Source of the DNA: Papaver somniferum
Taxonomy: Eukaryota > Streptophyta > Magnoliopsida > Ranunculales > Papaveraceae
Direction: 5' to 3'
Assembly: GCF_003573695.1 (NCBI RefSeq)
Contig: NC_039358.1
Location: forward strand, 235,799,560 to 235,863,559
Length of the DNA stretch: 64,000 bases
Each line of letters begins with the position of its first letter. Position 1 is the first letter of the stretch. Made by a program: the position numbers and the translations under genes. Shown here piece after piece: positions 34,517 through 44,300 of the stretch. The notes under the pieces were generated by a model. The model searched no databases. It worked only from the letters and a program-made list of their open reading frames with translations, and had not been told where the DNA came from.

Positions 34517-35145
34517 TGTAATGACTCGTCCCTCCACCAATACTGTCCCCACTGCGGTCATCCGACAGTGTGGGATTTTCAACGGGCATCACTGCGGTAA
34601 TCCAGCAGAAACTTCCCGGATGGTCACCCATCCCTGGATTACTCCCGCCCGAGCACGCTTAGTTGTAGAGTTTTCTGCCAATTCTGGAGCCAATTGTGCT
34701 GAAAAGGCTTACTCCCGCACGAGCACGCTTAACTGCACAGTTTTCTGCCAACTCTGGAGCCAATTGTGCTGAAAAGGCCTCGGTATAATGTAGATGTTCC
34801 TTGCCTCCTTTGTGACCAGTATCTGGTATAACCGCCCAGCATACTCACTCACCCAAGCACAAGCGAACCGTCCCTAATTGTATCCCAACTAACACCGATA
34901 TTGTTCCCACTTACCCACTGCGATTATACAACAGTGTGGGATTTTTAATGGCACTACTGCGATTAACTAGCAGCAGCTTCCCGAGAGGTCACCCATCCTG
35001 TGACTACTCCCGGCCGAGCACGCTTAACTAAGAAGTTTTTCCAACAACTCAGTCAAGTGAACTCATCAGGCCTCGGTGTTAGGAAAGGACAAATCATTAC
35101 TTATATCCCATTCGGCCAACCACTGCCGAATATCGGGGTATTACA
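34517..35145 (-). repeat. Cassandra 3' LTR (left copy)
   Basis: Holds two 5S-like blocks, at 34618-34665 and 34983-35030 (plus strand GGTCACCCATCC...GAGCACGCTTA). Each is preceded by a CACTGCGGT/CACTGCGAT...AGTGTGGGATTTT segment, so the LTR is an internal tandem duplication. An extra partial copy (TTACTCCCGCACGAGCACGC at 34708) makes it longer than the right LTR. Confidence 0.85.
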
Positions 35146-35290
35146 ATACCACCACCTTAAATTGGAGCCGTCCTCGACTCCAGAATATATTCGCAAGCCC
35201 AGATCACCGATGTTCCCTGCCCCTCATGAGAAGCACCTGGACCAACCCCGTCAGCATACCTTCTCACCCTCGGCAGGTGACCCGTCGTCG

Positions 35291-35302
35291 GCTCTGATAC
35301 CA
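35291..35302 (-). promoter_or_regulatory. Primer binding site, initiator tRNA-Met
   Basis: Plus-strand GCTCTGATACCA, three bases from the right LTR, gives TGGTATCAGAGC on the minus strand. This is the standard initiator tRNA-Met site of plant TRIM and Copia elements, and it sets the element's orientation. Confidence 0.9.
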
Positions 35303-35304
35303 TT

Positions 35305-35869
35305 TGTAATGACCCGTCCCTCCACCGATACGGTCCCACTTAGCCACTGCGGTCATCCGGAAGTGTGGATTTTCAACAGGCATCGCTGCGATAATCTAGC
35401 AGAAACTTTGTGGATGGTCACCCGTCCCTGGATTACTCCCGCCCGAGCACGCTTAACTTTAGAGTTTTCTGCCAACTCTAGAGCCAATTGTGCTGAAAAA
35501 GCCTCGGTATAATGGAGACGTTCCTTGCCTCCTTTATGACCAGTATCTAGTATAACCTCCCAACATACTCACTCACCCGAGCACAAGTGAACCGTCCCTA
35601 GTTGTATCCCAACTAACACTGATATTGTTCCCACTTACCCACTACGGTTATCCAGTAGTGTGAGATTTTTAATGGCACTTCTGCGGTTAACCAGCAGCAG
35701 CCTACCGAGAGGTCAGCCATCCTGTGACTACTCCCGGCCGAGCACGCTTAATTGAGAAGTTTTTCCCACAACTCAGTCAAGTGAACTCATCAGACCTCGG
35801 TGTTAGGAAAGGACAAATCATTACTTATATCCCATTCGTCCAACCACTGCCGAATATCGGGGTATTATA
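35305..35869 (-). repeat. Cassandra 5' LTR (right copy)
   Basis: Starts TGTAATGACCCG and ends GGTATTATA (the left copy ends GGTATTACA, so the terminal CA context has one change). Carries 5S-like blocks at 35413-35460 and 35707-35752. If the 5S internal promoter elements are functional, RNA polymerase III could transcribe from here; this is known for Cassandra and not testable from sequence alone. Confidence 0.85.
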
Positions 35870-36308
35870 TCAAATAAGGTGGAAACCAAAATTCACTGTT
35901 GCGGAAGATGAATATATTTGTAGGAATTATGTTTCTTCTATTGAGGATAATGTATTAGGAAATGCTTTACATCACAAAACATTATGGAAAATGATTTTTG
36001 GGAAATTTCAAGAAGAAACAATGGATCTCAGCCGTCGTGATGTTTCAGAATGGAATCAACGCTTCAGTACAATCAATAAGGAAGTTAGTAGATTTGTTTC
36101 TTTACTTCATCAAGAAGGTCCAAATTTGAGAAATGGTGAATCTATGATGGAATTTCAACAAAGGTGTCATGTGGATGGTGCAACTATGATGGAACTTCGA
36201 CGTAGGTGTCGTGCGGAATATCGTCGCATCTACGAAAAAGACTTCCCATTTGAAAATTGTTTCGATATTTTAAAATATTTTCCCAAATATTGTCCAATAT
36301 TTATGTAA

Positions 36309-36666
36309 TACATTTATCGATTGTCCACTTAATATTAGGTTTTAATATTTCAGTTGTCTAAATATTAGTTTAAGTTCTTATGTTTTAATTTGAAAATTGT
36401 CTAAATATTAGGTTTTAATATTTGTTTAAATGTATCTCTAATTAAAATGTAAGATTGGGTTAAGAATAGAATTAAGCTTAAATTCTCAAATTCATTAAAC
36501 TTCAATATAATCATTAGATAGTCATTTTTTTTACAAGATATAAAACTAGACAATAATATTTTGAAATATAGACTTTAAAAATAAAAATTTGGGACAATGT
36601 TCTTCATCTTGTTAATCTTCTTCATTTCACCAAATTTCCAATCAATACGCTCATGAACGGAGTCTC
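36309..36666. other. AT-rich stretch inside the TIR element
   Basis: Contains several near copies of AAATATTAGGTTTTAATATTT (36330-36425). No gene or structured RNA recognised. Confidence 0.35.
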
Positions 36667-36910
36667 CTAGTTTATCTTCTTCTTTGGCTTCAAATTAGTT
36701 TTGCCTTGATTTTCCTTGCCTTTAACCTTTCTTTTCCTTTTTTTTGTTGTGGTTTTGACTTGGTTGATATCCAAAACTTGGAGACTTCTTTGCTTCTTAC
36801 TTATTTCTTTAAACCTATCACATATCTTCTCAACGGCACCTTCAAGCACTGCTCCAGAAAAATGAAGTTGTGTTGCCCGAATCAAGTTGGGTTAATTGTG
36901 CCATTTGGTG
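36667..36910 (-). CDS. Small basic hypothetical ORF within the TIR element
   Basis: Minus strand, about 72-80 residues: QLHFSGAVLEGAVEKICDRF, then a Lys/Arg-rich tail (TTTKKRKRKVKGKENQGKTN). An upstream ATG in another frame (MAQLTQLDSGN) and a shared overlap hint at a one-base shift near 36885. No family recognised. It may be part of the element or a gene fragment; weak evidence. Confidence 0.25.
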
Positions 36911-37268
36911 AAAATAGAAGAAAGAAATTAGATTGAGAAATATAGAAAGATTGAGTAAAAGAGAAATTTTTTGTGTAAAAAATTTGGGGTAAGTTTTGAG
37001 TTTGAAAGTTGCATATTTATAGCGATAAACAACTAGCCATTGGCGCAAGAGTCAAAATCGCTGGCGATATAGACTTAAACGCTAGCGATACAGACTTTAT
37101 CGCTGGCGTTATTGTTAATATCGCTCGCTAGAATGTCTATCTCTTATAGGTTTTCCAATAGTAGCACAATTGGTTTGCCATGCCACTTGGTATGCCAAAC
37201 AGGGTTTTTTTGGCATACCCATAGGAATAAGCCTTATTAGGGAGTATGTTATTCTTCCTTTTATGCCT

Positions 37269-38632
37269 TAATTAGAATCCCCAATTAGCCCCAACACGGC
37301 AAAGATAAACGGGCCTCTCTTAGAGCTGTGGGACAGTTAACCACAATATAACCAATTAGAATGAAACCTGTTTTGACGCATACTCATTTTTTTTTTGAGA
37401 CATACTCATTCATTATACCATCTAGGGTGGGTTGGTATGGGGTATCTAAAGGTAGCGCAATTACCTATATATCCTTAAACAATTTAAATTACTAGAGTGC
37501 CCTTATCCTCAAAAACGTAAAATCAAAATAAACTTTAAACTCAAACATCTTGGACTCCAATTCAATCAAAAAATTGATCAAGCAAAACAAATACGAATCG
37601 AAGTGAGCGATGTTGGAGTGCGAAATCCAAATCTCAATTGCTCTTAGATGTATTTTAGAATGTATGTATAACAAACCCATCTTGTTTTTGATTGATTTTA
37701 GTTTGTTTGATGGATATAATATGATTTCAAAGATGAAATTAGGTTTTCCGAAGATCAGTTCGGGTGATCTTGAAGTATCAATTTTGAGCCGAACCTAGTG
37801 TATGATTTAAAGAAACACTATATTCGGCTAATTCGACTTTGCTAGACTTTGTTCGAATCAGCCGAACCAAAATTCATCAGTTACAGAGTGAAGTTCGGCT
37901 GATAAATTTTCAGCCGAACCTCAGTTTTTTAAAAATATACCTAAGTTCGGCTGATAACTTGTCAGCAGAACCTAGGCATATTTTCAAAAAACGAAGGTTC
38001 GGCTGAAAAGTTATCAGCCGAACTGTTCATCTGGTCAGTAGATCTGGGTTTTAAAAAATTCAATTTTTTGGAAGATTCAACTTATAAAAAGAAATTAAAC
38101 CTCGTATAGAAGTCTACCTATGATTTGAATCACACATTTTGGTCACTTCTAATCACTAAAATCTCAAAATTCAAAACCTAGGTTATTTTTCACTTCTTCT
38201 TCTTCCTCTCAAAATCCCAACTCTCTCACATAAATTTGATTTATCTACTAATACACCACTAATAATTTAATTTTTAATCAATCCTTAAAATTCCGAGCTA
38301 ATCAAATCTAATCATAATCTTTAACACCAATTATGTAAGGGTAGTTATGCCATTATCAAAAAGGGTGGATAAGGGATGATGTTGTTTTTTATTTAGTGAC
38401 CTTATTTTGACATTATTTAGTATGCCTCAAAAAAATTCAGTATGCCTCAAAATAGGTTTCATTAGAATCCCCATTTAGCCCCAACACGGCAAAGATAAAC
38501 GGGCCTCTCTTAGAGCTATGGGCCAGTTAACCACAATATAACCAATTAGAATCCCCAATTAGCCCCAAAACGGCAAAGATAAACGGGCCTCTCTTAGAGC
38601 TATGGGCCAGTTAACAACAATATAACCATTAG
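37269..38632. repeat. Tandem repeat of ~84 bp, three units, split by a TIR element
   Basis: Units start ATTAGAATCCCCAATTAGCC and end near CACAATATAACC: unit 1 about 37269-37354, unit 2 about 38461-38544, unit 3 about 38545-38632. Between units 1 and 2 lies the TIR element 37363-38460. GGCAAAGATAAACGGGCC is common to all three. Confidence 0.85.
37363..38460. mobile_element. TIR element with AGTTCGGCTGA / TCAGCCGAACT hairpins
   Basis: The ends are inverted (GAAACCTGTTTTGACGCATA and AAAATAGGTTTC with GAGGCATACT-type words), flanked by an 8 bp direct repeat ATTAGAAT (37355-37362 and 38461-38468). Since the flanks are also tandem-repeat units, the 8 bp may in part be pre-existing. Between 37755 and 38035 the word AGTTCGGCTGA pairs with TCAGCCGAAC in about four close hairpins of ~10 bp stem and 6-10 nt loop (for example 37893-37919 and 37996-38025). 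No ORF. The 8 bp duplication would fit hAT. Confidence 0.7.
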
Positions 38633-38789
38633 GTTGGCCAGATGGGTATGGCGATCATAATCTATTTCGACATAATTTATATTCTTTGCAAATGCTAATT
38701 TCACGACCATAGTTGAGAATATAGAACACATTGTTTTGAGATTGGCTTATGATTTTGAAAGTAATTTGGGAAATTGTTTTCAAGATGGA

Positions 38790-38950
38790 TACATACTGAA
38801 GGATATACACGATGAGTTTATATAATATTCGCTTTTCAAATCTTAAGCAATCCCATAGCTATACCGTACGTCTGCCGCCTGGTTCTGACGGTGTAGGTAA
38901 ATTCTTGCAGTCTTCAGTGAACGGAGTTGTATGATTTATGTATACTATTG
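38790..38950 (-). pseudogene. Short F-box-associated domain relic
   Basis: Minus-strand pieces in shifting frames, KNLPTPSEPGG and YSYGIAYDLKS, match the TKDYKK..P and YGFGYDLKTEDYKL region of the neighbouring F-box copies. Only this scrap survives. Confidence 0.5.
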
Positions 38951-39034
38951 CATTTTAAAAAGTTGTGGAATTAAGTTGTGTGTTTGATCTCTTAAGTAAT
39001 TGTATCTCCACTGCTGAGGAGAAAAACCCACTGC

Positions 39035-41161
39035 TTAGACCATGTTATACAACACTGATGCAGTGGGAAAAGGAGGCGGTTTTCTAATCAATGTAATCTG
39101 CTCGAACGCATAAGCAATTTCAATTAGCTTTGGTTCTGAACCTCTTAATCCACCGAAACATATTCCAATAGGCGTTCCATCTTTCTCATACCCTGCTGGA
39201 ACAGTAATTCCAGGGTGTCCTCCTATTGCAAGTACAGTAGCAAAAAGATATCCTGGAGTGACAACCGCATCCAAGTTATTTGTAATCATCAAACTCTTAA
39301 ACCCTTCATTATCAAGCTTCGCCAAATTTAATAGTGCTCCCTGTCTCTCTGCCTCTGATCCGCTGGTCTTCTCAGACTCTATCATCCTATCTTGATTATA
39401 GACACAAGTCTTTTCCTGATCATGCATGATTCGCACCATTATCAATATAACTCAACAAATGTAGATCAAATTATAAGCGTCGTTTCTTAGTAGGGATGCA
39501 TGGTAAGTTATCCAATTAGCAGTTTAAAAGCTCACCAAGCATGGGTTATTCTTATTGAAGGCGATTACATCAGCTAACGACCTCACGGGAGAAGTAATTA
39601 GTTCTTTCAAGTAGACATTCAGAGACTGCTTGAACTCGGACCTCAGTGCGGGTTCTCTACCACTTTGATATGGATCGTAAATAATTTCGATATTGCGGAT
39701 TTCCAGATTGTCCACTATAACTGCACCTGCATGTCTTCATTTTTACAGAGATGGAAGAATGAGAATTAGCTAGGGCGTCAAATAAGGCCCCTTAATATTT
39801 CCATAACTTGATCGATCATCTCAAAATAAAAATAAAAAAACCAAAAACCAAATCATTAAAGCTGGATACCTCAGCGTCTCGATGTGACCCTCAAAGACTT
39901 GGGGAAGAGTTACATTGATGAAGAAGTACCTCACTATTCCTAATCTTTTTCCTTGAAGACCATCCTTCTTCAGAAATTGAATGTAGCCATCTTTAGGTAT
40001 GAAATTTGCTGCTGAAGATATTGCTGCATCATTCGTATCAATGCCTACAATTGAATTCAATACGTATACAGCATCCGATACTGTTCTGCCCATTGGTCTA
40101 GTTCACCCAGCAATATATTTAAACCAAGTTAATTTAGAGAGGATAGTTCAGTAATACGTTGATCAAATACATTTACAGAACATATTATTATTGTCAGCAA
40201 GCATACCCTACTGAATCCTGTCTTGGTGAGATGGGAATAACTCCAGCTCGACTAGTGAGTCCAACTGTAGGTTTGATTCCCACAATCGCATTAAAACTGG
40301 CTGGGCAAATGATTGATCCAGTAGTTTCTGTTCCCAAAGACACTGTCACCATATTAGTAGCAACTGATATAGCTGATCCACTGCTAGAACCACATGGATC
40401 CCCTAATGTATACGGATTCTGCGTCACAGAGATAAGTCTATACATATCATTGGATTCGACAGTAAACATGATCCGTTTTTTTGATTTAGAAGGTATATAC
40501 GTACAAGGTAACATCAAATTTCAAAAATATATATCTACCGGCCGGAGAATGAAAAAGCATTTCAAATTAAACTTACCAAGCCTTGTCCGCTTCTTGCGCA
40601 CCATCCTGGGGGAATATTGGTACCCCGGAAATTTGCCCACTCGCTAAGGCTTGCCTTCCCCATGATGATCGCTCCAGATTGTCTCAACTTTGCCACCACC
40701 CCTGCATCACGTGGGACCACAGAATGCAATAGTGCAAATGATCCAGCGGTAGTGTTAAGTTTGTCTTTGGTTGCTATATTGTCCTTGAGAAGGATTGGAA
40801 TTCCGTGAAGTCCTCCGAGTGGCTCAACGAAGCTGGGCATCTTCCTTTCAGAATCGGCCTTGTCAGCTTGATCTAGCACGTCTGGATTCACCTCAATAAC
40901 TGCTCTGAGATGTTTGAGGGTTTGAATCTCCTTTATGTATAATTCCACGAGTTGCCTAGACGTCAAGGTTTTACTCCTGAAGGCTAGTTGGATACCTTCG
41001 ATACTGGCTTCTTTGATGGTGAAAGTACTATGGCAGTTAACGATGAATATGCTAGCACAGATATTGATCAATAACAATAGCTTTGTTAGTAGAAATAAAG
41101 GGAACGGTGCAGTGGTTGAAGTGATCGGCCGGAACTGAGGAAAAGGAATGGCCATGCTCAT
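39035..41161 (-). CDS. Amidase signature family protein
   Basis: Five minus-strand exons (41161-40577, 40418-40207, 40097-39870, 39734-39536, 39415-39035) join with GT-AG introns and matching phase to 534 residues, typical for plant amidases. The N-terminus has a hydrophobic stretch (about residues 19-42), likely a signal peptide or anchor. The Ser-cisSer-Lys triad is visible: Lys126 in GIPILLKDNIA, cis-Ser about 206 in DPCGSSSGSA, nucleophile Ser230 in GTETTGSI. The C-terminal part contains LDAVVTPGY and GHPGITVPAGYEKDGTPIGI. The family hydrolyses amide bonds; relatives include fatty acid amide hydrolases and indole-3-acetamide hydrolases, but the substrate here is unknown. No lesion seen. 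Confidence 0.9.
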
Positions 41162-42139
41162 GATTTTATTCTATGAAGAACATGTAATGAGCACTTGTCT
41201 TTGCATACCATGTCTTATTAGAATGGAATTTAACTCTATCTAATAATCAAACATTACCCTTTCTTTTACTTTATGTAGGATGGCATGCATTAAAGGAAAA
41301 GGTTTATCTTTTTTATCCATACCCCATTTTCCATAAATTTTCATAAATCTAAAGAAACAAAAGTAATTAAGAGATACTAGTATTATGCTTAGTCCATAAT
41401 CAACAAAAGAGAGAGTGCCCCAAGTTCGTGAACTTGCTCATTTATTAGAAACTAGTTCAAGAGTAAAGATAATGACTCTCAATCTAACATAGAGACCCTA
41501 TATCATGAAATATGGAATTATTACTTCCTTCAAGACTCTAACATTATCTAATGATAAATCATTCTAAACCAAGTAAGATTTTCCTAGGTGGGAAGATATT
41601 GTCTGCATTGCAAATTAGGAAAAACGAATCGGTTGCCGTCCATTTAGTGCTATTCGAACAATGGTATTGCGTGTATGATATTACTATCTCATTAACTAAC
41701 TAGATTTGAAATTTTCTTATCATACTAGTTTTTGATGAAGGGCTTGTTATGGATGTTTTCCAAGAAGTTGGATGAGATTAGTGTTGGAGGAAATGAGAAA
41801 AAATGGAAGTTGGGTACTCAAATGGAAAAGGAGATCACGTGTCTATTCAATTAAGGAGAATCTTAACTAAATTTTCAATAGCACTGTCATGAACGACTAA
41901 ATAGTTTGGGCCATGCACTAACAAAACACATCATTATTATTATGCATTTTAATTCTTCATTTAGTCTAGAACAAAGCAAGATCAAGATGAGTTCAATTCA
42001 TTTCATGTACAAAGTTTGGATGGGATGCTGATGGGCCTAAACCGCATGTGGCTTTGCAATCCCATCTTTTTGATCCTCGATATAAACGGAAAACATATTA
42101 CATACAATCAGAAAACACATAAACCTTTTTATCCATTTT
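41162..42139. other. Amidase upstream region and intergenic DNA
   Basis: The first few hundred bases left of 41500 are the promoter side of the minus-strand amidase. The rest is AT-rich with no supported gene; an 84-codon ORF at 42016 runs into the solo LTR and is fortuitous. Confidence 0.4.
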
Positions 42140-42862
42140 TGTTGGGTGAAATAATCAAAAACAAAGAAAAATCAAATAAGCAAAAAGTTATTGATACTTA
42201 CCTCTTTTATAGTGGAAGCGATTGCTTTGACGAAATGAACAAGCTCCCCATATCTCTGCAACAACAATAAGGCAAAACTTTGAAAAACAGAATGAGTGTC
42301 GCGTGTTCAACACGCTGTCCTTAAGACATTAGCGCCCGGCCTCACAGGACGGATATCTCCAGGATAAAACACCCTAATACACCTACTACTAGCATATGTA
42401 GTAGATGGTCAACTTGAGCTTGGCAACTCCGGAAAAAACATTAAGGAAAATCGCGAATGCTAAAGAAAGCAATACAAAATATTTCTCTTGGGGGTCTCTC
42501 TAAAATATAAAGAATCCCCTTTGGTGTGTCTCTAAAATATATAGAAACCCCTTTCCCATGTTTTCCCTTAGGGGTCCCTATAAAATATAGAGCAACCCCT
42601 TTACCATATAGGTGTCCCTCTAGAATATAGAGCAACCCTTTTTTTTTCATTCTTTTACAAAAGAAGTGAATTTGTTTATATAATTGACAAAATCAAGTTA
42701 AGAAGAGCTCATTCCCTATGTGGGAGTAAAAATCTTATATAGTCACTTAAAAACAACTAAAGAGTGGAAACTCCACTATGTGGGACTAATAAGTTTTCAT
42801 TCACAAAAGAAACACTAAATTAAAATCTTTAAAAAGTATTTTTATTAATCATTTTTCCAACA
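42140..42862. mobile_element. Solo LTR (TGTTGGG...CCAACA family), copy 1
   Basis: It starts TGTTGGGTGAAATAATC and ends TTTTTCCAACA, with a perfect 5 bp target duplication ATTTT (42135-42139 and 42863-42867). The interior has no primer site or coding region, so it is a solo LTR left by LTR-LTR recombination. It shares most of its length with the copy at 52052, including ACACGCTGTCCTTAAGACAT and TAGCATATGTAGTAGATG. Several tandem segments around GGGGTCCCTATAAAATATAG (42480-42640) are amplified relative to copy 2. Confidence 0.92.
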
Positions 42863-43165
42863 ATTTTTTCTTTCTAAGTTTAAATCAATTAAAAAAATGG
42901 GTTATTAAGTACTCTTTTAATCATCTACAAGGAAAGGTATGTCCCATAGCATAAAGTTGTTGATTAATTCAGTCCTCTTAACATATAAACTTCATGTCTT
43001 TCCTTTGTTATTTGCTCAAACAATTTTAATCTAAAAAGTATAAAAGAGAAATTCGTCAAAAATCGATCTCAAGTTCTATTTATTTTTTTAATCTAAAAAA
43101 TTAAAAGAATTTAGCTCATCCGCGTAGCAGTAGATTGAAGAAAAAACAAAAAGCGGAAGAAGCGT
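42863..43165. other. Short intergenic stretch
   Basis: AT-rich 3' flank of the F-box pseudogene. No feature seen. Confidence 0.35.
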
Positions 43166-44300
43166 TTAAAAAAGAAAATCAAAATTACGCTTCTTGGATT
43201 TTACGGCCGATCCCTGAACAAGTATAGGTGAAACTAAGCTCCCAAAAAACGGCCATGTTCGGAACCCTGGCATTATACCATCGATCTCAAATTCTTTAGA
43301 TAGTTCGTGGTTAAGACCATGTAAATAAGCTGAATAGTTGTAGTCATCAAGATGTACCAAAACCGCCTCATTCTTGAAATATTGTTTGAATTTCAAATGT
43401 TGAAGCCCTAATAGCTTACCGTTGTCAATGGTGAACATTTTAGTCCAAGTATTTTCTACACCATAATCCTTCATCGTCCATACTTTGCGAATATTCTTTT
43501 TGAGGTCACTACCAATCACGCAAAGGCAACCTCCCAAAACACACAGTTGTCCGAAAAATATTTAGGAAGCAGAATATGTTTCACTGTCCCGTTAGCAGTA
43601 TCAAAACAACCCATCTTTTTAGGGGATATAAGAAATTTGTCCAACCAATGAATAATTCCTTTCAAAAACATTATTTTTTTTGCCAAGACTTTCCATTGGG
43701 ATGACCGTGGTTGTTTTCCATGAATCCAATTTTAATGAATAGACATAGATATGTAAGCGTCCATTCCAAGAATAATAACCCATCAGTTTATAATCCTCGG
43801 TTTTCAAATCATAACCAAACCCATATCCTTGCAGTCTGTCGCCTTGTGGTTGTCGTAGTGTGGGTATTTTCTTGTAGTCTTTATAGGAAACCGATTCAAA
43901 GTGATAATGTCTTCTTTAGATGATGTGTAGCAAACCAGGCCATTAGAAGAACCTACAATTTCTTTCTTTTCATATTCCAATAGATAAGCAATATGAACAA
44001 GCTTGTTATATAATGTTGAGGAATCTGACGATAATGAGTCTGACGACAACAAATCGTAATCAAGATAACACATCTTTTTATAAGAATCAATTAGGATACC
44101 ATCGGTTCGATTCTTCAAAGAGTAATCTAGTTGGAGTTTAGCGAAATTAGTGGTTTCCAAAAGTTTGTACCAAGTCTTGGATACACACCTGAATCTTAAG
44201 AGAGACTTCACTTGTAATATTATCAGGATATCAATGATGATCTCTTGTGGAGGACCAGCACCATTTGAAATATTTTCAACTCCACCACTACCTCAATCTC
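43166..44300 (-). pseudogene. F-box (FBA-type) pseudogene with several frameshifts
   Basis: Minus strand: PQEIIIDILIILQVKSLLRF starts the F-box, preceded by an in-frame stop near 44288 and no usable ATG. Then come LDYSLKNRTDGILIDS and GLVCYTSSKEDIITL. The frame shifts near 43890 and again near 43805 (EDYKLMGYYSW, VYSLKLDSWKTTTV), and once more near 43620-43540 before GGCLCVIGSDLKK, WTMKDYGVENTWTKMFTIDN and the C-terminus PFFGSLVSPILVQG, ending at 43166. All domain parts are present in order, so this was a full gene that decayed by small indels. Confidence 0.88.

Larger units (their letters stand above)
34517..35869 (-). mobile_element. Cassandra-type TRIM retrotransposon with 5S-like LTRs
   Basis: Two LTRs (34517-35145 and 35305-35869) flank a 159 bp interior without coding capacity. 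A perfect 5 bp target duplication TCAAA lies at 34512-34516 and 35870-35874. The interior has a primer site TGGTATCAGAGC on the minus strand (35291-35302), complementary to initiator tRNA-Met, so the element runs right to left. On the minus strand its left LTR starts TGTAATACCCCG. The LTRs contain blocks matching 5S rRNA (on the minus strand AAGCGTGCTCGGGCGGGAGT and GGGTGACC), the hallmark of Cassandra. It needs proteins from other elements to move. Confidence 0.92.
34360..36308 (+). pseudogene. SANT-like / NAM-associated-like protein ORF, disrupted by Cassandra
   Basis: ATG at 34360 encodes MDGNINIVEFVANHSVVANR and three RRSQ repeats, then is cut at 34516 by the Cassandra insertion. The frame resumes directly after the right-hand target duplication at 35875 with KPKFTVAEDEYICRNYVSSI, then ALHHKTLWKMIFGKFQEE, and ends FENCFDILKYFPKYCPIFM at 36308. 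Without the insert the two parts would be in one frame of about 196 residues with no other lesion. FTVAEDE...LWKMIFGKF and RIYEKDFPFENCFDILK fit the plant trihelix/SANT plus NAM-associated family that includes the Myb-like ORF of Harbinger elements (recognised from memory). Probably a DNA-binding protein. Confidence 0.65.
33951..37234. mobile_element. Large TIR element carrying a SANT/NAM-like ORF and GCGATA words
   Basis: The ends are inverted: left AGGCCTATTCCTATG, right CATAGGAATAAGCCTTA, with ATGCCAAA-type words next to both. Short inverted words AGCGATA / TATCGCT / CGCTAGCGAT cluster next to each end (34080-34175 and 37020-37135). Inside are the ORF at 34360-36308, split by a Cassandra element, and a small minus-strand ORF near 36.7 kb. 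No transposase is seen. The combination could be a PIF/Harbinger-like element that kept its Myb-like ORF but lost the transposase, or an element that captured a gene. The class is unproven. Confidence 0.55.

Noticed and set aside
34618..35752. 5S rRNA genes
   Set aside because: The 5S-like blocks are partial, repeated inside both LTRs, and bracketed by a primer site and TCAAA duplication, so they belong to a Cassandra element rather than a 5S array.
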